Shown in pieces: positions 53,781 through 62,866 of a stretch of 64,000 nt of DNA (positions are counted from its first letter, which is position 1; every line of letters starts with the position of its first letter). The stretch is from Umezawaea beigongshangensis (GTDB lineage Bacteria > Actinomycetota > Actinomycetes > Mycobacteriales > Pseudonocardiaceae). The translations under genes and the position numbers were made by a program. The stretch covers positions 124,001 through 188,000 of the forward strand of contig NZ_JAEIOJ010000006.1 in assembly GCF_016464305.1 (NCBI RefSeq), written 5' to 3'. The notes below the pieces were generated by a model. The model worked only from the letters and a program-made list of their open reading frames with translations, was not told where the DNA came from and searched no databases.

Positions 53781-55348
53781 AGACCGAACTGCTGCTGGGC
53801 GGCCGCGTCCACTCCTCCTCAGGTGCCACCGCGATGGCCGTCACCGACGGCGTGGTCGTCTGGGTCGGACAGGACTCCGTCGGCCGGGCGCTGCACCCCG
53901 ACGCCGAGATCGTCGACCTGCGGGGCGCGTTCGTCGCCCCCGCCTTCGTCGACGCCCACGTGCACGCCACGTCCGCCGGGCTGCTGCTCACCGGCCTCGA
54001 CCTGACGCGCTGCGCCTCGCTGGGGGAGTGCCTGCGCGCCGTGCGGGAGCACGCCGTGCACGGTGGACTCGTGTGGGGCCACGGCTGGGACGAGACCCGC
54101 TGGCCCGAGGGACGACCGCCGTCGCGCGCCGAGGTGGACGAGGCCGCCGGGGGCGTCCCCGTCTACCTGTCGCGCGTCGACGTGCACTCCGCCCTCGTGT
54201 CCAGCGCGCTGGTGGACCTCGCGCCGGGCGCGCGCACCGCGGACGGCTGGTCGGAGCAGGGACCGCTCAGCCGGGCCGCGCACCACCACGTGCGCGGGGC
54301 GGCCAAGGACTCCGTCACGCCCGAGCGGCGGCGCGCGGCGCAGCGGGCGTTCCTGGACCACGCCGCGAGCCGCGGCGTCGCCTCGGTGCACGAGTGCGCC
54401 GGTCCCGACATCTCCGGCGCGGACGACCTGGCCGACCTGCTCGCCCTGACCGGCGGTCCCGAGGTCGTCGCCTACTGGGGCGAGACGGGCGCCGTGGAGA
54501 CCGCCCGCCGCCTCGGCGCGCGCGGCCTCGCCGGTGACCTGTTCGTGGACGGCGCGCTGGGCTCCCGCACGGCCGCCCTGTGCTCGCCCTACGCCGACGC
54601 CGACACCTCCGGCGCGCTCTACCTCGACGCGGAGGCCGTCGCCGCGCACCTGGTGGAGTGCACCGGCGCCGGGTTGCAGGCCGGGTTCCACGTCATCGGC
54701 GACGCCGCCGTCACGGCCGTCGTCGAGGGCTTCGCGCTCGCCGAGAAGACCCTCGGCGCACCGGCGCTGGCCTCCGCCAAGCACCGGCTGGAGCACCTGG
54801 AGATGGTCTCCGCCGAGCAGGCGGCCCGCCTGGCCGCGTGGGGCGTCGTCGCGTCCGTGCAGCCGCTGTTCGACGCCGAGTGGGGCGGGAGCGCGGGCAT
54901 GTACGCGCAGCGGCTGGGCGTCGAGCGCGGCACCGCGCTCAACCCGTTCGCCCAGCTCGCCTCGGCCGGTGTGCTGCTCGCTCTGGGCTCCGACGCGCCC
55001 GTCACGCCGGTCGACCCGTGGGCCGCCGTGCGCGCCGCCGTGCACCACCGCACCCCCGGCTCCGGGCTGTCGCCGCGCGCCGCCTTCACCGCCCACACCC
55101 GCGGCGGCTGGCGCGCGGCCGGGGTGAACGACGGGCTCACCGGCACGCTCCAGCCCGGAGCGCCCGCCACCTACGCCGTGTGGGAGGCCGACGACCTCGT
55201 CGTCGCCGCGTCGGACTCGCGCGTGCAGCGCTGGTCCACCGACCCGCGCTCCGGCGTTCCCGGCCTGCCGCCGCTGGAGCCCGACTCGGCACTGCCGACC
55301 TGCCTGCGCACGGTCCTGCGCGGGGAGACCGTCTTCTCAAGGGAGTGA
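53777..55348 (+). CDS. YtcJ-type amidohydrolase
   Basis: A 523-residue metal-dependent hydrolase. Metal ligands are in VDAHVHATSAG (HxH), GFHVIGDAA, LEHLEM and LGSDAPVTP (the Asp). The amidohydrolase-3 insertion is present. It is translationally coupled to kdd (GTGA overlap) and 2 nt upstream of kamD, so it belongs to the lysine operon although it has no place in the known clostridial pathway. It may release lysine or a pathway intermediate from an N-acyl form. Confidence 0.88.
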   Translation: MKTELLLGGRVHSSSGATAMAVTDGVVVWVGQDSVGRALHPDAEIVDLRGAFVAPAFVDAHVHATSAGLLLTGLDLTRCASLGECLRAVREHAVHGGLVWGHGWDETRWPEGRPPSRAEVDEAAGGVPVYLSRVDVHSALVSSALVDLAPGARTADGWSEQGPLSRAAHHHVRGAAKDSVTPERRRAAQRAFLDHAASRGVASVHECAGPDISGADDLADLLALTGGPEVVAYWGETGAVETARRLGARGLAGDLFVDGALGSRTAALCSPYADADTSGALYLDAEAVAAHLVECTGAGLQAGFHVIGDAAVTAVVEGFALAEKTLGAPALASAKHRLEHLEMVSAEQAARLAAWGVVASVQPLFDAEWGGSAGMYAQRLGVERGTALNPFAQLASAGVLLALGSDAPVTPVDPWAAVRAAVHHRTPGSGLSPRAAFTAHTRGGWRAAGVNDGLTGTLQPGAPATYAVWEADDLVVAASDSRVQRWSTDPRSGVPGLPPLEPDSALPTCLRTVLRGETVFSRE

Positions 55349-55350
55349 GC

Positions 55351-56919
55351 ATGGGGTTGCTCGACCTCGATCCCGCCGTCGTCGCGAGGGCGAGACGGCT
55401 GGCGGCGCGCGCGGCCGAACCGGTGGTGTCGATCGCGAAGGCGCACACGACCGTCGCGGTCGAGCGGGCGACCCTGAGACTGGCCGGCATCACCGGCGCC
55501 GACTCCACCCACCGCGCGGGGGACGTGCCCTGGGTCAACCGCGTGGTCGACACCGTGCGGGAGCACTGCGGCCTGGAGCACGGCGTGGCGCTGCCCGCGT
55601 TCCACGCGCTGCGCGGCGGCGGCTTCGGCTCGCTCACCGAGCTGGCCGAGGCCACCGCCGCGGGACAGGTCCGCTACGTCCTGCCCACCGGCCGGGACCG
55701 CGACCGCGCCGAGCGGGCCGCGCGCACCGCCGTGGCGAGGGGCGTGCGGACCGTGGACCGCAACCGCGCCCAGCGCGACCGGCTCGTCGCCAGGCTCGGC
55801 GACCCGCCGCAGCGACCGTGGATCTACCTGATCGTCGCCACCGGCGACATCGACGAGGACGTGGTGCAGGCATGCAACGCCGCCCGCGCCGGGGCCGACG
55901 TCATCGCCGTGATCCGCTCCACCGGCCAGTCCCTGCTGGACTACGTCCCCGAGGGCGCCACGCACCACGGGTTCGCTGGCACCTACGCCACGCAGGAGAA
56001 CTTCCGCATCATGCGGGCCGCGCTGGACGGCGTGTCCAAGGAGGTCGGCCGCTACGTGCGGCTGACGAACTACGCCTCCGGGCTGTGCATGCCGGAGATC
56101 GCCGTCCTCGGTGGACTCCAGCGGCTCGACATGATGCTCAACGACTCCATGTACGGCATCCTGTTCCGCGACATCAACCCGATCCGCACGTTCGTGGACC
56201 AGCGGTTCTCCCGCCAGGTGCACGCCCGCGCCGGCATCATCATCAACACCGGCGAGGACAACTACCTCACCACGGCCGACGCGGTGGACGCCGCGCACAC
56301 CGTGACCGTGTCGCAGCTGCTCAACGAGCACTTCGCGCACGAGGCAGGACTGCCGGACGCGCTGCTGGGCCTGGGGCACGCCTTCGAGATCAACCCGGCG
56401 CTGCCCGACTCGTTCCGGCTGGAGCTGGCGCACGCGCTGCTGGCCCGCGAGCTGTTCCCCGACGCGCCGCTGAAGTGGATGCCGCCGACCAAGCACATGA
56501 CCGGCGACGTGTTCGGCGGCCACCTGCTCGACGGGTTCTTCAACCTCGCCGGGGTCCTCACCGGACAGAGCATCCTGCTGGTCGGCATGATGACCGAGGC
56601 GGTGGTGACACCGCTGCTGGCCGACCGCGACCTGGCGCTGAAGAACGTGCGCTACGTGCTGAACGCGGCCGGTGGACTGGCCGAGGACTTCCGCCCCGCG
56701 CCGGACGGCCTGATCGTGAAGCGGGCGCACCAGGTGCTCGGCGAAGCCGTGGACCTGCTGGAGCGCATCGTCGACGACGGGCTGCTCAACGCCATCGCCG
56801 ACGGCACCTTCGGGCTGATGAAGCGTCCCGCCGACCGCGGCAGGGGCAGCGAGGGCGTGGTGGAGAAGGCCGAGGACTACGTCAACCCGGCCGCGGAGCT
56901 GCTGGAGGCCGGAGCGTGA
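55351..56919 (+). CDS. kamD: Lysine 5,6-aminomutase alpha subunit KamD
   Basis: A 522-residue TIM-barrel subunit. It works with KamE, adenosylcobalamin and PLP to move the terminal amine of beta-lysine (or D-lysine) from C6 to C5. [42 protein letters not shown] (about 164-205) and [23 protein letters not shown] are the family core. Length matches about 516-520 in clostridia. AAGGGAG precedes the ATG. Followed by kamE with a GTGA overlap. Confidence 0.94.
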   Translation: MGLLDLDPAVVARARRLAARAAEPVVSIAKAHTTVAVERATLRLAGITGADSTHRAGDVPWVNRVVDTVREHCGLEHGVALPAFHALRGGGFGSLTELAEATAAGQVRYVLPTGRDRDRAERAARTAVARGVRTVDRNRAQRDRLVARLGDPPQRPWIYLIVATGDIDEDVVQACNAARAGADVIAVIRSTGQSLLDYVPEGATHHGFAGTYATQENFRIMRAALDGVSKEVGRYVRLTNYASGLCMPEIAVLGGLQRLDMMLNDSMYGILFRDINPIRTFVDQRFSRQVHARAGIIINTGEDNYLTTADAVDAAHTVTVSQLLNEHFAHEAGLPDALLGLGHAFEINPALPDSFRLELAHALLARELFPDAPLKWMPPTKHMTGDVFGGHLLDGFFNLAGVLTGQSILLVGMMTEAVVTPLLADRDLALKNVRYVLNAAGGLAEDFRPAPDGLIVKRAHQVLGEAVDLLERIVDDGLLNAIADGTFGLMKRPADRGRGSEGVVEKAEDYVNPAAELLEAGA

Positions 56920-57665
56920 GCGACAAGAGGTACGTGCGCCCCTACGGCGACACCACGGGCGACGGCATGGTCCAGACGTCGTTCACCCTGCCGATCCCGC
57001 ACGGCCCGCGCGCCGACGGGGCGGCGCAGCAGCTCGCGAACCGGATGGGCATCGACCCGGCGATGGTCGTGCACTCCAGCCCCATCGGCGAGGACTTCAC
57101 GTTCTTCGTCGTCTACGGCTCGGTGCGCCACCTGGTCGACCTGGACGAGGTGCGCGTCGTGGAGCGGGAGTACCCGCTGCTGTCGCCCGCCGAGGTGAAC
57201 ACGAGCGTGAAGAAGCTCCTGCGCCGGAAGTTCGTCGTCGTCGGCGGGTGCATCGGCACCGACGCGCACACCGTCGGCATCGACGCGATCCTCAACGTCA
57301 AGGGCTTCGCGGGGGAGAAGGGCCTGGAGTACTACCGGGAGCTGCGGGTGGTGAACCTGGGCGCCCAGGTCTCCGTGCCCGACCTCGTGCGCAGCGCCCG
57401 CGCGGAGAAGGCCGACGCGGTCCTCGTGTCGCAGGTCGTGACCCAGCGGGACGCGCACGTGCTCAACACGCAGGAGATGTCCGCGGCGTTCCGCGAGGCG
57501 ATGGGCGACCGGCGTCCGCTGCTGGTGGCCGGCGGTCCCCGTTTCGACCCCCTCATGGCCGGGGAACTGGGGGTCGACCGCGTGTTCGGCCGGGGAACGA
57601 CCCCCGGCGAGGTGGCGAGCTACCTCGTGCACGCGGTCCGGACGAGGAGAGGGGTGGCCGCGTGA
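56916..57665 (+). CDS. kamE: Lysine 5,6-aminomutase beta subunit KamE
   Basis: A 249-residue cobalamin-binding subunit. The B12 motif D-x-H-x2-G is Asp116-x-His118-x2-Gly121, His118 being the lower cobalt ligand. Lys129 in NVKGF lies 11 residues after that His, as the PLP lysine does in the clostridial enzyme (His133, Lys144 from memory). All cofactor residues are thus present. The GTG overlaps the kamD stop and the gene overlaps kal. Confidence 0.94.
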   Translation: MSDKRYVRPYGDTTGDGMVQTSFTLPIPHGPRADGAAQQLANRMGIDPAMVVHSSPIGEDFTFFVVYGSVRHLVDLDEVRVVEREYPLLSPAEVNTSVKKLLRRKFVVVGGCIGTDAHTVGIDAILNVKGFAGEKGLEYYRELRVVNLGAQVSVPDLVRSARAEKADAVLVSQVVTQRDAHVLNTQEMSAAFREAMGDRRPLLVAGGPRFDPLMAGELGVDRVFGRGTTPGEVASYLVHAVRTRRGVAA

Positions 57666-58057
57666 GCGGAGCGCTGGTCGAGGGGTTCACCGTGACGCAC
57701 CGGAGGTACGTGCCGCACTCGCACGCCCACTACGGCGGCTCGCTGGTGGACGGGGCGTACGGGCTGGGCCTGTTCGGCGACGTCGCCACCGAGCTGCTGA
57801 TCCACACCGACGCCGACGAGGGACTGTTCGCCGGGTACAGCTCGGTGGAGTTCATCGCGCCCGTCCACGCCGGTGACGTGATCGAGGCGACCGCGACCCT
57901 GGTGCGGGTGGGCAACCGGTCGCGGGAGATCGCCTTCGAGGCGCGGGTGGTGTGCCGCTCGGCGCCGCTGCGCGGACCGTCGGCGGCCGACGTGCTCGAC
58001 CCGCCGCTGGTGGTGACCCGCGCCACCGGCACGGTGGTCGCCCCGAACCCGGCCTGA
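57662..58057 (+). CDS. kal: 3-aminobutyryl-CoA ammonia lyase Kal
   Basis: A 131-residue hotdog-fold protein. [27 protein letters not shown] and [37 protein letters not shown] match Kal, which removes ammonia from 3-aminobutyryl-CoA to give crotonyl-CoA. The GTG overlaps kamE. Its substrate is made by Kce, whose gene is not in this window. Last gene of the operon; a hairpin follows. Confidence 0.9.
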   Translation: MSGALVEGFTVTHRRYVPHSHAHYGGSLVDGAYGLGLFGDVATELLIHTDADEGLFAGYSSVEFIAPVHAGDVIEATATLVRVGNRSREIAFEARVVCRSAPLRGPSAADVLDPPLVVTRATGTVVAPNPA

Positions 58058-58068
58058 ACACGGCGGCG

Positions 58069-58108
58069 CCGCGTCACGGCCCTCCCGCGGTGCGGGGCCG
58101 TGACGCGG
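58069..58108 (+). terminator. Terminator of lysine operon
   Basis: A 14-bp perfect stem (CCGCGTCACGGCCC and complement) with a 12-nt loop, 12 nt after kal. Confidence 0.75.
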
Positions 58109-58146
58109 TGGCGCGGCAGCCCCCGCGCCTCTCCCCCCCCGGACGG

Positions 58147-58338
58147 TCAGCGGGACGGCATCATCACCCACAGGACGAGGTAGGCCACGAACTGGGGACC
58201 GGGCAGCAGGCAGGACAGCACGAACAGCAGCCGCACCGTGCCGGGACGCATTCCCCAGCGCTCGGCGAGTCCGGCGCACACACCGGCGATCCTGCGGTTG
58301 TGGCGGGGCCTGCTCAGCGTCGAGTTCGTCATCGTCAT
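58147..58338 (-). CDS. PspC domain membrane protein
   Basis: A 63-residue PspC: RRIAGVCAGLAERWGMRPGTVRLLFVLSCLL is the domain core and the end WVMMPSR is the membrane helix. PspC-type proteins take part in envelope stress responses. The ATG at 58338 has GGAGG upstream; an ATG at 58332 is an alternative. Convergent with kal. Confidence 0.9.
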   Translation of the reverse strand: MTMTNSTLSRPRHNRRIAGVCAGLAERWGMRPGTVRLLFVLSCLLPGPQFVAYLVLWVMMPSR

Positions 58339-58466
58339 ACCTCCACTCTCCGCGTTCCGGTGAGTGCTCGCATCCGGGACGTCCCCGACCTGCACCCCGA
58401 GATCGGCGCCGCCGCCTCGGGGCCACCGGGCGCGGGGAGTGCCCCCCGTCTGCGAGGATCGTCCGC

Positions 58467-58835
58467 GTGATCACCCTGGACGCCGACTCGCCGGTGCCGC
58501 CGTACGAGCAGGTGCGCGCGCAGTTCGCCCGGAGGATCGTCGATCGCGAACTCGCCGCGGGCACCCGCCTGCCCACCGTCCGCGCGCTGGCCGCCGACCT
58601 CGGCATCGCGGTGAACACCGTCGCCAGGGCCTACCGCGAGCTGGAGGAGGCCGGCCTGGTCGAGACCCGCGGTCGCGCGGGCACGGTCGTCAGCGCGGCG
58701 GGGGAGCGGAGCAGGGAGCGGGTGCTGAGCGCCGCGCGCTCCTACGCCGCGACCGCCGCGGAGCTGGGCATGCCCGCAGGAGAGGCGCTGGAGATCGTGC
58801 GCGCCGCGCTCGGCCTCGCGGACCCGCGGGCCTGA
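58467..58835 (+). CDS. GntR family regulator, YtrA type
   Basis: A 122-residue short GntR: VPPYEQVRAQFARRIVDRELAAGTRLPTVRALAADLGIAVNTVARAYRELEEAGLV (about 10-65) is the winged helix and the short C-terminal two helices mark the YtrA subfamily, usually controlling ABC transporter genes. None adjoins it. The GTG lies 7 nt after GAGGAT, a weak leaderless element. Confidence 0.92.
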   Translation: MITLDADSPVPPYEQVRAQFARRIVDRELAAGTRLPTVRALAADLGIAVNTVARAYRELEEAGLVETRGRAGTVVSAAGERSRERVLSAARSYAATAAELGMPAGEALEIVRAALGLADPRA

Positions 58836-58970
58836 TCGGCGGAAGGACGAGCTGAGCGGACAGCTCCGGACCGCTGCCCCGCACCTCGCAAACCACTACA
58901 GCTTCAGTGTTGACCGAAGCCAGTTCCCGTTCGCCGACCGGCTCGATGCGGCCACCTCACGTCCGACTCG

Positions 58971-58976
58971 TACGCT
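58971..58976 (+). promoter_or_regulatory. -10 element of lnt (leaderless)
   Basis: TACGCT ends 6 nt before the GTG at 58983. Confidence 0.65.
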
Positions 58977-58982
58977 CATCGA

Positions 58983-60659
58983 GTGGTCGCAACTCCCGTG
59001 GCACCGGAACAACCGGTCGCCGACACCCCGCCCGCACCCCGTCACCGCGACGTGCGCGGCCTCCTGCTGCGCTCGGTGCTCGCCGCCGGCGGCGGTGTCC
59101 TCGTCTACCTGAGCTTCCCGCCGCGCACCGCCTGGTGGCTCGCGCCCCTCGGCTTCGCGCTGCTCGGGTGGGTGTTGCACCACCGTCGCGCCCGCGCCGG
59201 GTTCGGCTACGGCCTGCTGTTCGGGCTCGGGTTCACGGTGCCGCTGCTGCGCTGGACCGGCGAGTTCGTCGGGCTGATCGCGTGGCTGCCGCTCGCCCTC
59301 GCGTGCGCCCTGCTCGTCTCGCTGGGCACGACGGGCATGGCCGTGGTGTCGCGGCTGCGCGGCGCACCGCTGTGGATGGCGCTGCTGTGGGTGGCGGACG
59401 AGGCGCTGCGCGGGGTGTTCCCGTTCGGCGGGTTCCCGTGGGGGTCGCTCGCGTTCGGCCAGCCGGAGGGCTGGTACCTGCCGCTCGCCGCGCTCGGCGG
59501 AGCTCCGCTGGTGGGCTTCGCGGTGGCGCTGACGGGCTTCGGGCTGGCCGCCGTCGCACGCGGTCCGCACCGCCGTCCGCACCTGCTCGCGGTGGCCTCC
59601 GGCGCGGTGGCCGCGGTGCTGCCGCTGGTCGCCGGGCTGGCGGCGAGCGGCCTGGTGCACACCGCGCCCACGGACGGCACGGTCGTCGTGGCGGCGATCC
59701 AGGGCAACGTGCCCCGCGCGGGCCTGGACTTCAACGCGCAGCGGCGAGCCGTCCTCGACAACCACGTGAACCGGACGCTGGAGCTGGCGGCCGACGTGGC
59801 GGCGGGGCGCGAGCCGCAGCCGGACCTGGTGATCTGGCCGGAGAACTCCTCGGACATCGACCCCTACCGCAACCAGGACGCCTCGGAGCGCATCGACGTG
59901 GCGGCGCGGGCGATCGGCGTGCCGATCGCGGTGGGCGCCGTGCTGGTCGGCGAGGACGGGCTGCCGCGCAACACGGTGCTGCTGTGGGATCCGCAGCGGG
60001 GACCGGTCGACGAGTACACCAAGCGCCAGCTCCAGCCCTTCGGCGAGACGATGCCGTACCGGGAGTTCTTCCGGACGTTCAGCCCGCAGGTGGACCGGGC
60101 GAACGACTTCCAGCCGGGCAGCGACCCGGAGGGCTTCCAGATGGGAGCGGCGAAGGTCGCGATCGACACGTGCTACGAGGTGGCGTTCGACGACGTGGTG
60201 CGCGACAGCGTGCTGGCGGGCGCGGATCTGATCGCGATTCCGACGAACAACGCCACGTTCGGCTACACGGAGATGACCTACCAGCAGCTGGCGATGTCGC
60301 GGTTGCGGGCGGTGGAGCACGGCAAGGCGGTGGTCGTGGCGGCCACGAGCGGGGTCAGCGCGATCGTGGGGCCGGACGGGTCGGTCGTCCGCAGGACTGA
60401 GATGTTCACCCCTGATGCGCTGGTCGCGACCCTTCCGCTGCGCGGGGAGACTACGCTGGCCACTCGCCTCGGACCATGGCCCGACCGGGTGATGACCGCG
60501 GCGGGAGTTCTGGCGCTCGTGTTCGCAGCGGGCGCGGGTCTGCGTCGCAGGCGCGTCAGAACGGCAGAAGAGACCGGTACGACGAGGATCGCGTCCGGCG
60601 CCCGAGCGAGGGCGGTCGGCGAGGAGGACACGGATGACGGACCAGCAGGCGCAGCCTGA
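58983..60659 (+). CDS. lnt: Apolipoprotein N-acyltransferase Lnt
   Basis: A 558-residue membrane enzyme that adds a third acyl chain to lipoproteins. About six helices lie in residues 25-230; the outside nitrilase-like domain has Glu287 (WPENSS), Lys347 (TKRQLQPFGE) and Cys397 (DTCYEVAF) as the catalytic triad. A last helix is near 500-525. The extra C-terminal tail overlaps ppm1. In M. tuberculosis the two are fused as Ppm1; here they are separate overlapping genes. Confidence 0.95.
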   Translation: MVATPVAPEQPVADTPPAPRHRDVRGLLLRSVLAAGGGVLVYLSFPPRTAWWLAPLGFALLGWVLHHRRARAGFGYGLLFGLGFTVPLLRWTGEFVGLIAWLPLALACALLVSLGTTGMAVVSRLRGAPLWMALLWVADEALRGVFPFGGFPWGSLAFGQPEGWYLPLAALGGAPLVGFAVALTGFGLAAVARGPHRRPHLLAVASGAVAAVLPLVAGLAASGLVHTAPTDGTVVVAAIQGNVPRAGLDFNAQRRAVLDNHVNRTLELAADVAAGREPQPDLVIWPENSSDIDPYRNQDASERIDVAARAIGVPIAVGAVLVGEDGLPRNTVLLWDPQRGPVDEYTKRQLQPFGETMPYREFFRTFSPQVDRANDFQPGSDPEGFQMGAAKVAIDTCYEVAFDDVVRDSVLAGADLIAIPTNNATFGYTEMTYQQLAMSRLRAVEHGKAVVVAATSGVSAIVGPDGSVVRRTEMFTPDALVATLPLRGETTLATRLGPWPDRVMTAAGVLALVFAAGAGLRRRRVRTAEETGTTRIASGARARAVGEEDTDDGPAGAA

Positions 60660-61422
60660 CCGCGAGCTCGGGCCGGTGCTGGTGGTGATCCCGACCTACA
60701 ACGAGCGGGACAACATCGGGACGATCGTGAAGCGGCTGCACGTCGCGCTGCCCGACGTCCACGCCCTCGTGGTGGACGACGGGAGCCCGGACGGCACCGG
60801 CGACGTGGCGGACGAGATGGCCGCCGCCGACGAGCGGGTGCACGTGATGCACCGCACGGAGAAGGCGGGGCTGGGCGCGGCGTACGTCGCGGGCTTCGGC
60901 TGGGCGCTGGAGCGCGGCTACGGCGTGGTCGTGGAGATGGACGCGGACGGGTCGCACGCGCCGGAGGACCTGCCGCGGATGCTGGACGCGCTGAACGACG
61001 CGGAGCTGGTGCTCGGCTCGCGGTACGTGCCCGGTGGCAGCGTGGTGAACTGGCCGGTGCACCGCCAGCTCATCTCGCGCGTGGGCAACCTGTACTCGCG
61101 GCTGGCGCTGGGAGCGCGGGAGAAGGACATCACCGGCGGGTTCCGGGCCTTCCGCGCCGACGTGCTGCGCGAGCTGAACCTGCACACGGTGGCGTCGCAG
61201 GGCTACTGCTTCCAGATCGACCTGGCGTGGCGCGTGATCGAGCTGGGCCACCGGGTGGTGGAGGTGCCGATCACGTTCACGGAGCGGGAGATCGGTCAGT
61301 CGAAGATGAGCGGGAACATCGTGCGCGAGGCGCTGTGGCGCGTCACCAAGTGGGGTGCCCGGCGACGGCTGACGCAGTTGCGCGATCTGGTGTCGAAGCC
61401 GAAGACGACCGTCGGGTCCTGA
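60634..61422 (+). CDS. ppm1: Polyprenol monophosphomannose synthase
   Basis: A 262-residue GT2 glycosyltransferase that transfers mannose from GDP-mannose to polyprenyl phosphate. Motifs: VVIPTYNERDN, VVDDGSPDGT, EMDADGSH (DxD) and SRYVPGG, then ITGGFRAFR and QGYCFQID. It has no membrane helix of its own, unlike eukaryotic DPM anchors, and likely docks on Lnt. It overlaps lnt by 26 bp and is convergent with rbpA. Confidence 0.95.
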   Translation: MTDQQAQPDRELGPVLVVIPTYNERDNIGTIVKRLHVALPDVHALVVDDGSPDGTGDVADEMAAADERVHVMHRTEKAGLGAAYVAGFGWALERGYGVVVEMDADGSHAPEDLPRMLDALNDAELVLGSRYVPGGSVVNWPVHRQLISRVGNLYSRLALGAREKDITGGFRAFRADVLRELNLHTVASQGYCFQIDLAWRVIELGHRVVEVPITFTEREIGQSKMSGNIVREALWRVTKWGARRRLTQLRDLVSKPKTTVGS

Positions 61423-61480
61423 CGGGGGTCGTGCGGCCGGGGCCGTCGCGGTGACGGGAGACCGTCATGGCGACGGCCCC

Positions 61481-61544
61481 GCTGCCGTTCGTGCCCGCTG
61501 CCGTTCGTGCCCGCTGCCGTTCGTGCCCGCTGCCGTTCGTGCCC
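61481..61544. repeat. Four tandem 16-bp repeats
   Basis: GCTGCCGTTCGTGCCC is repeated four times without a mismatch and followed by GGCGGC. It lies between the convergent ppm1 and rbpA genes. Copy number could vary by slippage. Confidence 0.9.
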
Positions 61545-61576
61545 GGCGGCGGTGAACCGGACGGTCGCGCACGACG

Positions 61577-61616
61577 CGAGACCGCCCGCCCGGTGGCGTC
61601 CGGGCGGGCGGTCTCG
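61577..61616. terminator. Terminator between ppm1 and rbpA
   Basis: A perfect 16-bp stem (CGAGACCGCCCGCCCG and complement) with an 8-nt loop, 15 nt from the end of rbpA. Confidence 0.85.
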
Positions 61617-61630
61617 TGCGTTCGGTGCGC

Positions 61631-61975
61631 TCAGGCGGTGCGTGTGCGCCGTCCCCGCAGTACTTCGAGGCGCTCGTCGAGGAGTTCTTCGAGCTCCGGG
61701 ATGGAGCGGCGTTCGAGGAGCATGTCCCAGTGCGTGCGCGGCGGCTTGGCCTTCTTGGCCTCCGGCTCGACACCGTCGATGATCTTCGACTCGGCACCGT
61801 GCAGACGGCACTCCCAGGTGGGGGGCACCTCGGCGTCGTCGGAGAAGGGGACCTCGAAGTCGTGCCCCTTGGGGCAGGCGTACCGCACCGACCGGCGCGG
61901 GGCGAGATCGTGATTGCGGTCGGTCTCGTAGCTGACTGCTCCGAGCCGGCTCCCACGTAGAACGCGGTCGGCCAT
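61631..61975 (-). CDS. rbpA: RNA polymerase-binding protein RbpA
   Basis: A 114-residue transcription factor that binds sigma-A and the RNA polymerase and stabilises open promoters. RVLRGSRLGAVSYETDRN is the N-terminal tail, RYACPKGHDFEVPF and PPTWECRLHG the core domain with cysteines, and the C-terminal RTHWDMLLERRSIPELEELLDERLEVL the sigma-interacting helices. AAAGGA precedes the ATG. Convergent with ppm1, as in M. tuberculosis. Confidence 0.96.
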   Translation of the reverse strand: MADRVLRGSRLGAVSYETDRNHDLAPRRSVRYACPKGHDFEVPFSDDAEVPPTWECRLHGAESKIIDGVEPEAKKAKPPRTHWDMLLERRSIPELEELLDERLEVLRGRRTRTA

Positions 61976-62866
61976 GGCGGTGTCCTTTCGCTCGGCTCAG
62001 GGCCGGGGCCCAGGCTTCGTGCTCACCGTGTGCAACGCCCGGATTGCTCCGTTCGTTCCCGGCATACTGTCATGATTGCCCACAGTGACGACGTTCACGT
62101 GTCAACGAAGGCTTCCTACTAAGGGATGCAATCGCCGAGCGATCGTGACGCGTTATCAAGCTACCGTGCGCCCTTGTCACTCTAACGGTCTAGTCGAGCG
62201 TGGTGCCTGTGGGTCTTCTGTACCCGACTTGACCACTTTGGGCTACATCGTCCGGGTGCTCGATTAATCCAAAGTGACGCCGGCATCCGTGGTGGTTGCG
62301 GACAGTGATAGCTGTGTCCTGCGCCGCACTGATACTCAGCGTGGTCGTTGGAGTCCGATCTCCGGTGGGAACGCGACGGCGGGTGATCGGGGGGTCCGCC
62401 GTTCGTCTGGTTGATCGTGGTGCACACGGTGTCGCTCCAGCTGGGGATACCCCTTCACGAGGTGTTCAAGGCATCGGTGCGCACCACGTTCGGGCTATTT
62501 CGAGCCTCGTCCGTGGTCGAACCGCGCCCCCGCTGCACCACCTCGGAGATCGGATGCGCGGACCTCGCGCAAGGTGGTGACCGGGTGAAGCACACGATGA
62601 GATGAACAACTGGGTGATGACCTGGAGGTGACCACCGGACCGGTGACGTTCACCGTCCACGGTGTGGAGCGCCGCTCCGCGCGAGGACGCTCACCGCGAC
62701 CCGGTGGTCCCGTGAGCCGCCCGGCGACCCGATCACGGCCGGTCCCTCCGGCGGTGACGGAGTTCCGGCACGACGCGCCGGAGGCCCGCGGGGACTGAAC
62801 CGCCCGCCTCGCCGCTCCGTATCCAGGACGTGACCGCCGTACCGGTCGTCCACGAGGAGCGCCTCC
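61976..62866. other. Long lower-GC non-coding region
   Basis: 891 bases without a credible protein. GC falls to about 53-60 per cent in 62101-62220 against over 70 per cent in genes. It contains TACTGT (62065-62070, plus strand), the inverted pair CACTTTGG (62234-62241) and CCAAAGTG (62269-62276) with an inner ATCG/CGAT, and the rbpA promoter on the other strand. It may hold a non-coding RNA or a complex control region. Confidence 0.45.

Noticed and set aside
61481-61544. Tandem repeat considered as a CRISPR-like array
   Set aside because: Units are directly adjacent with no spacers and no cas genes are present.
62629-62799. A 56-residue frame starting VTTGPVTFTVHGVERR
   Set aside because: Basic low-complexity end, no family, no clear promoter; insufficient support as a gene.
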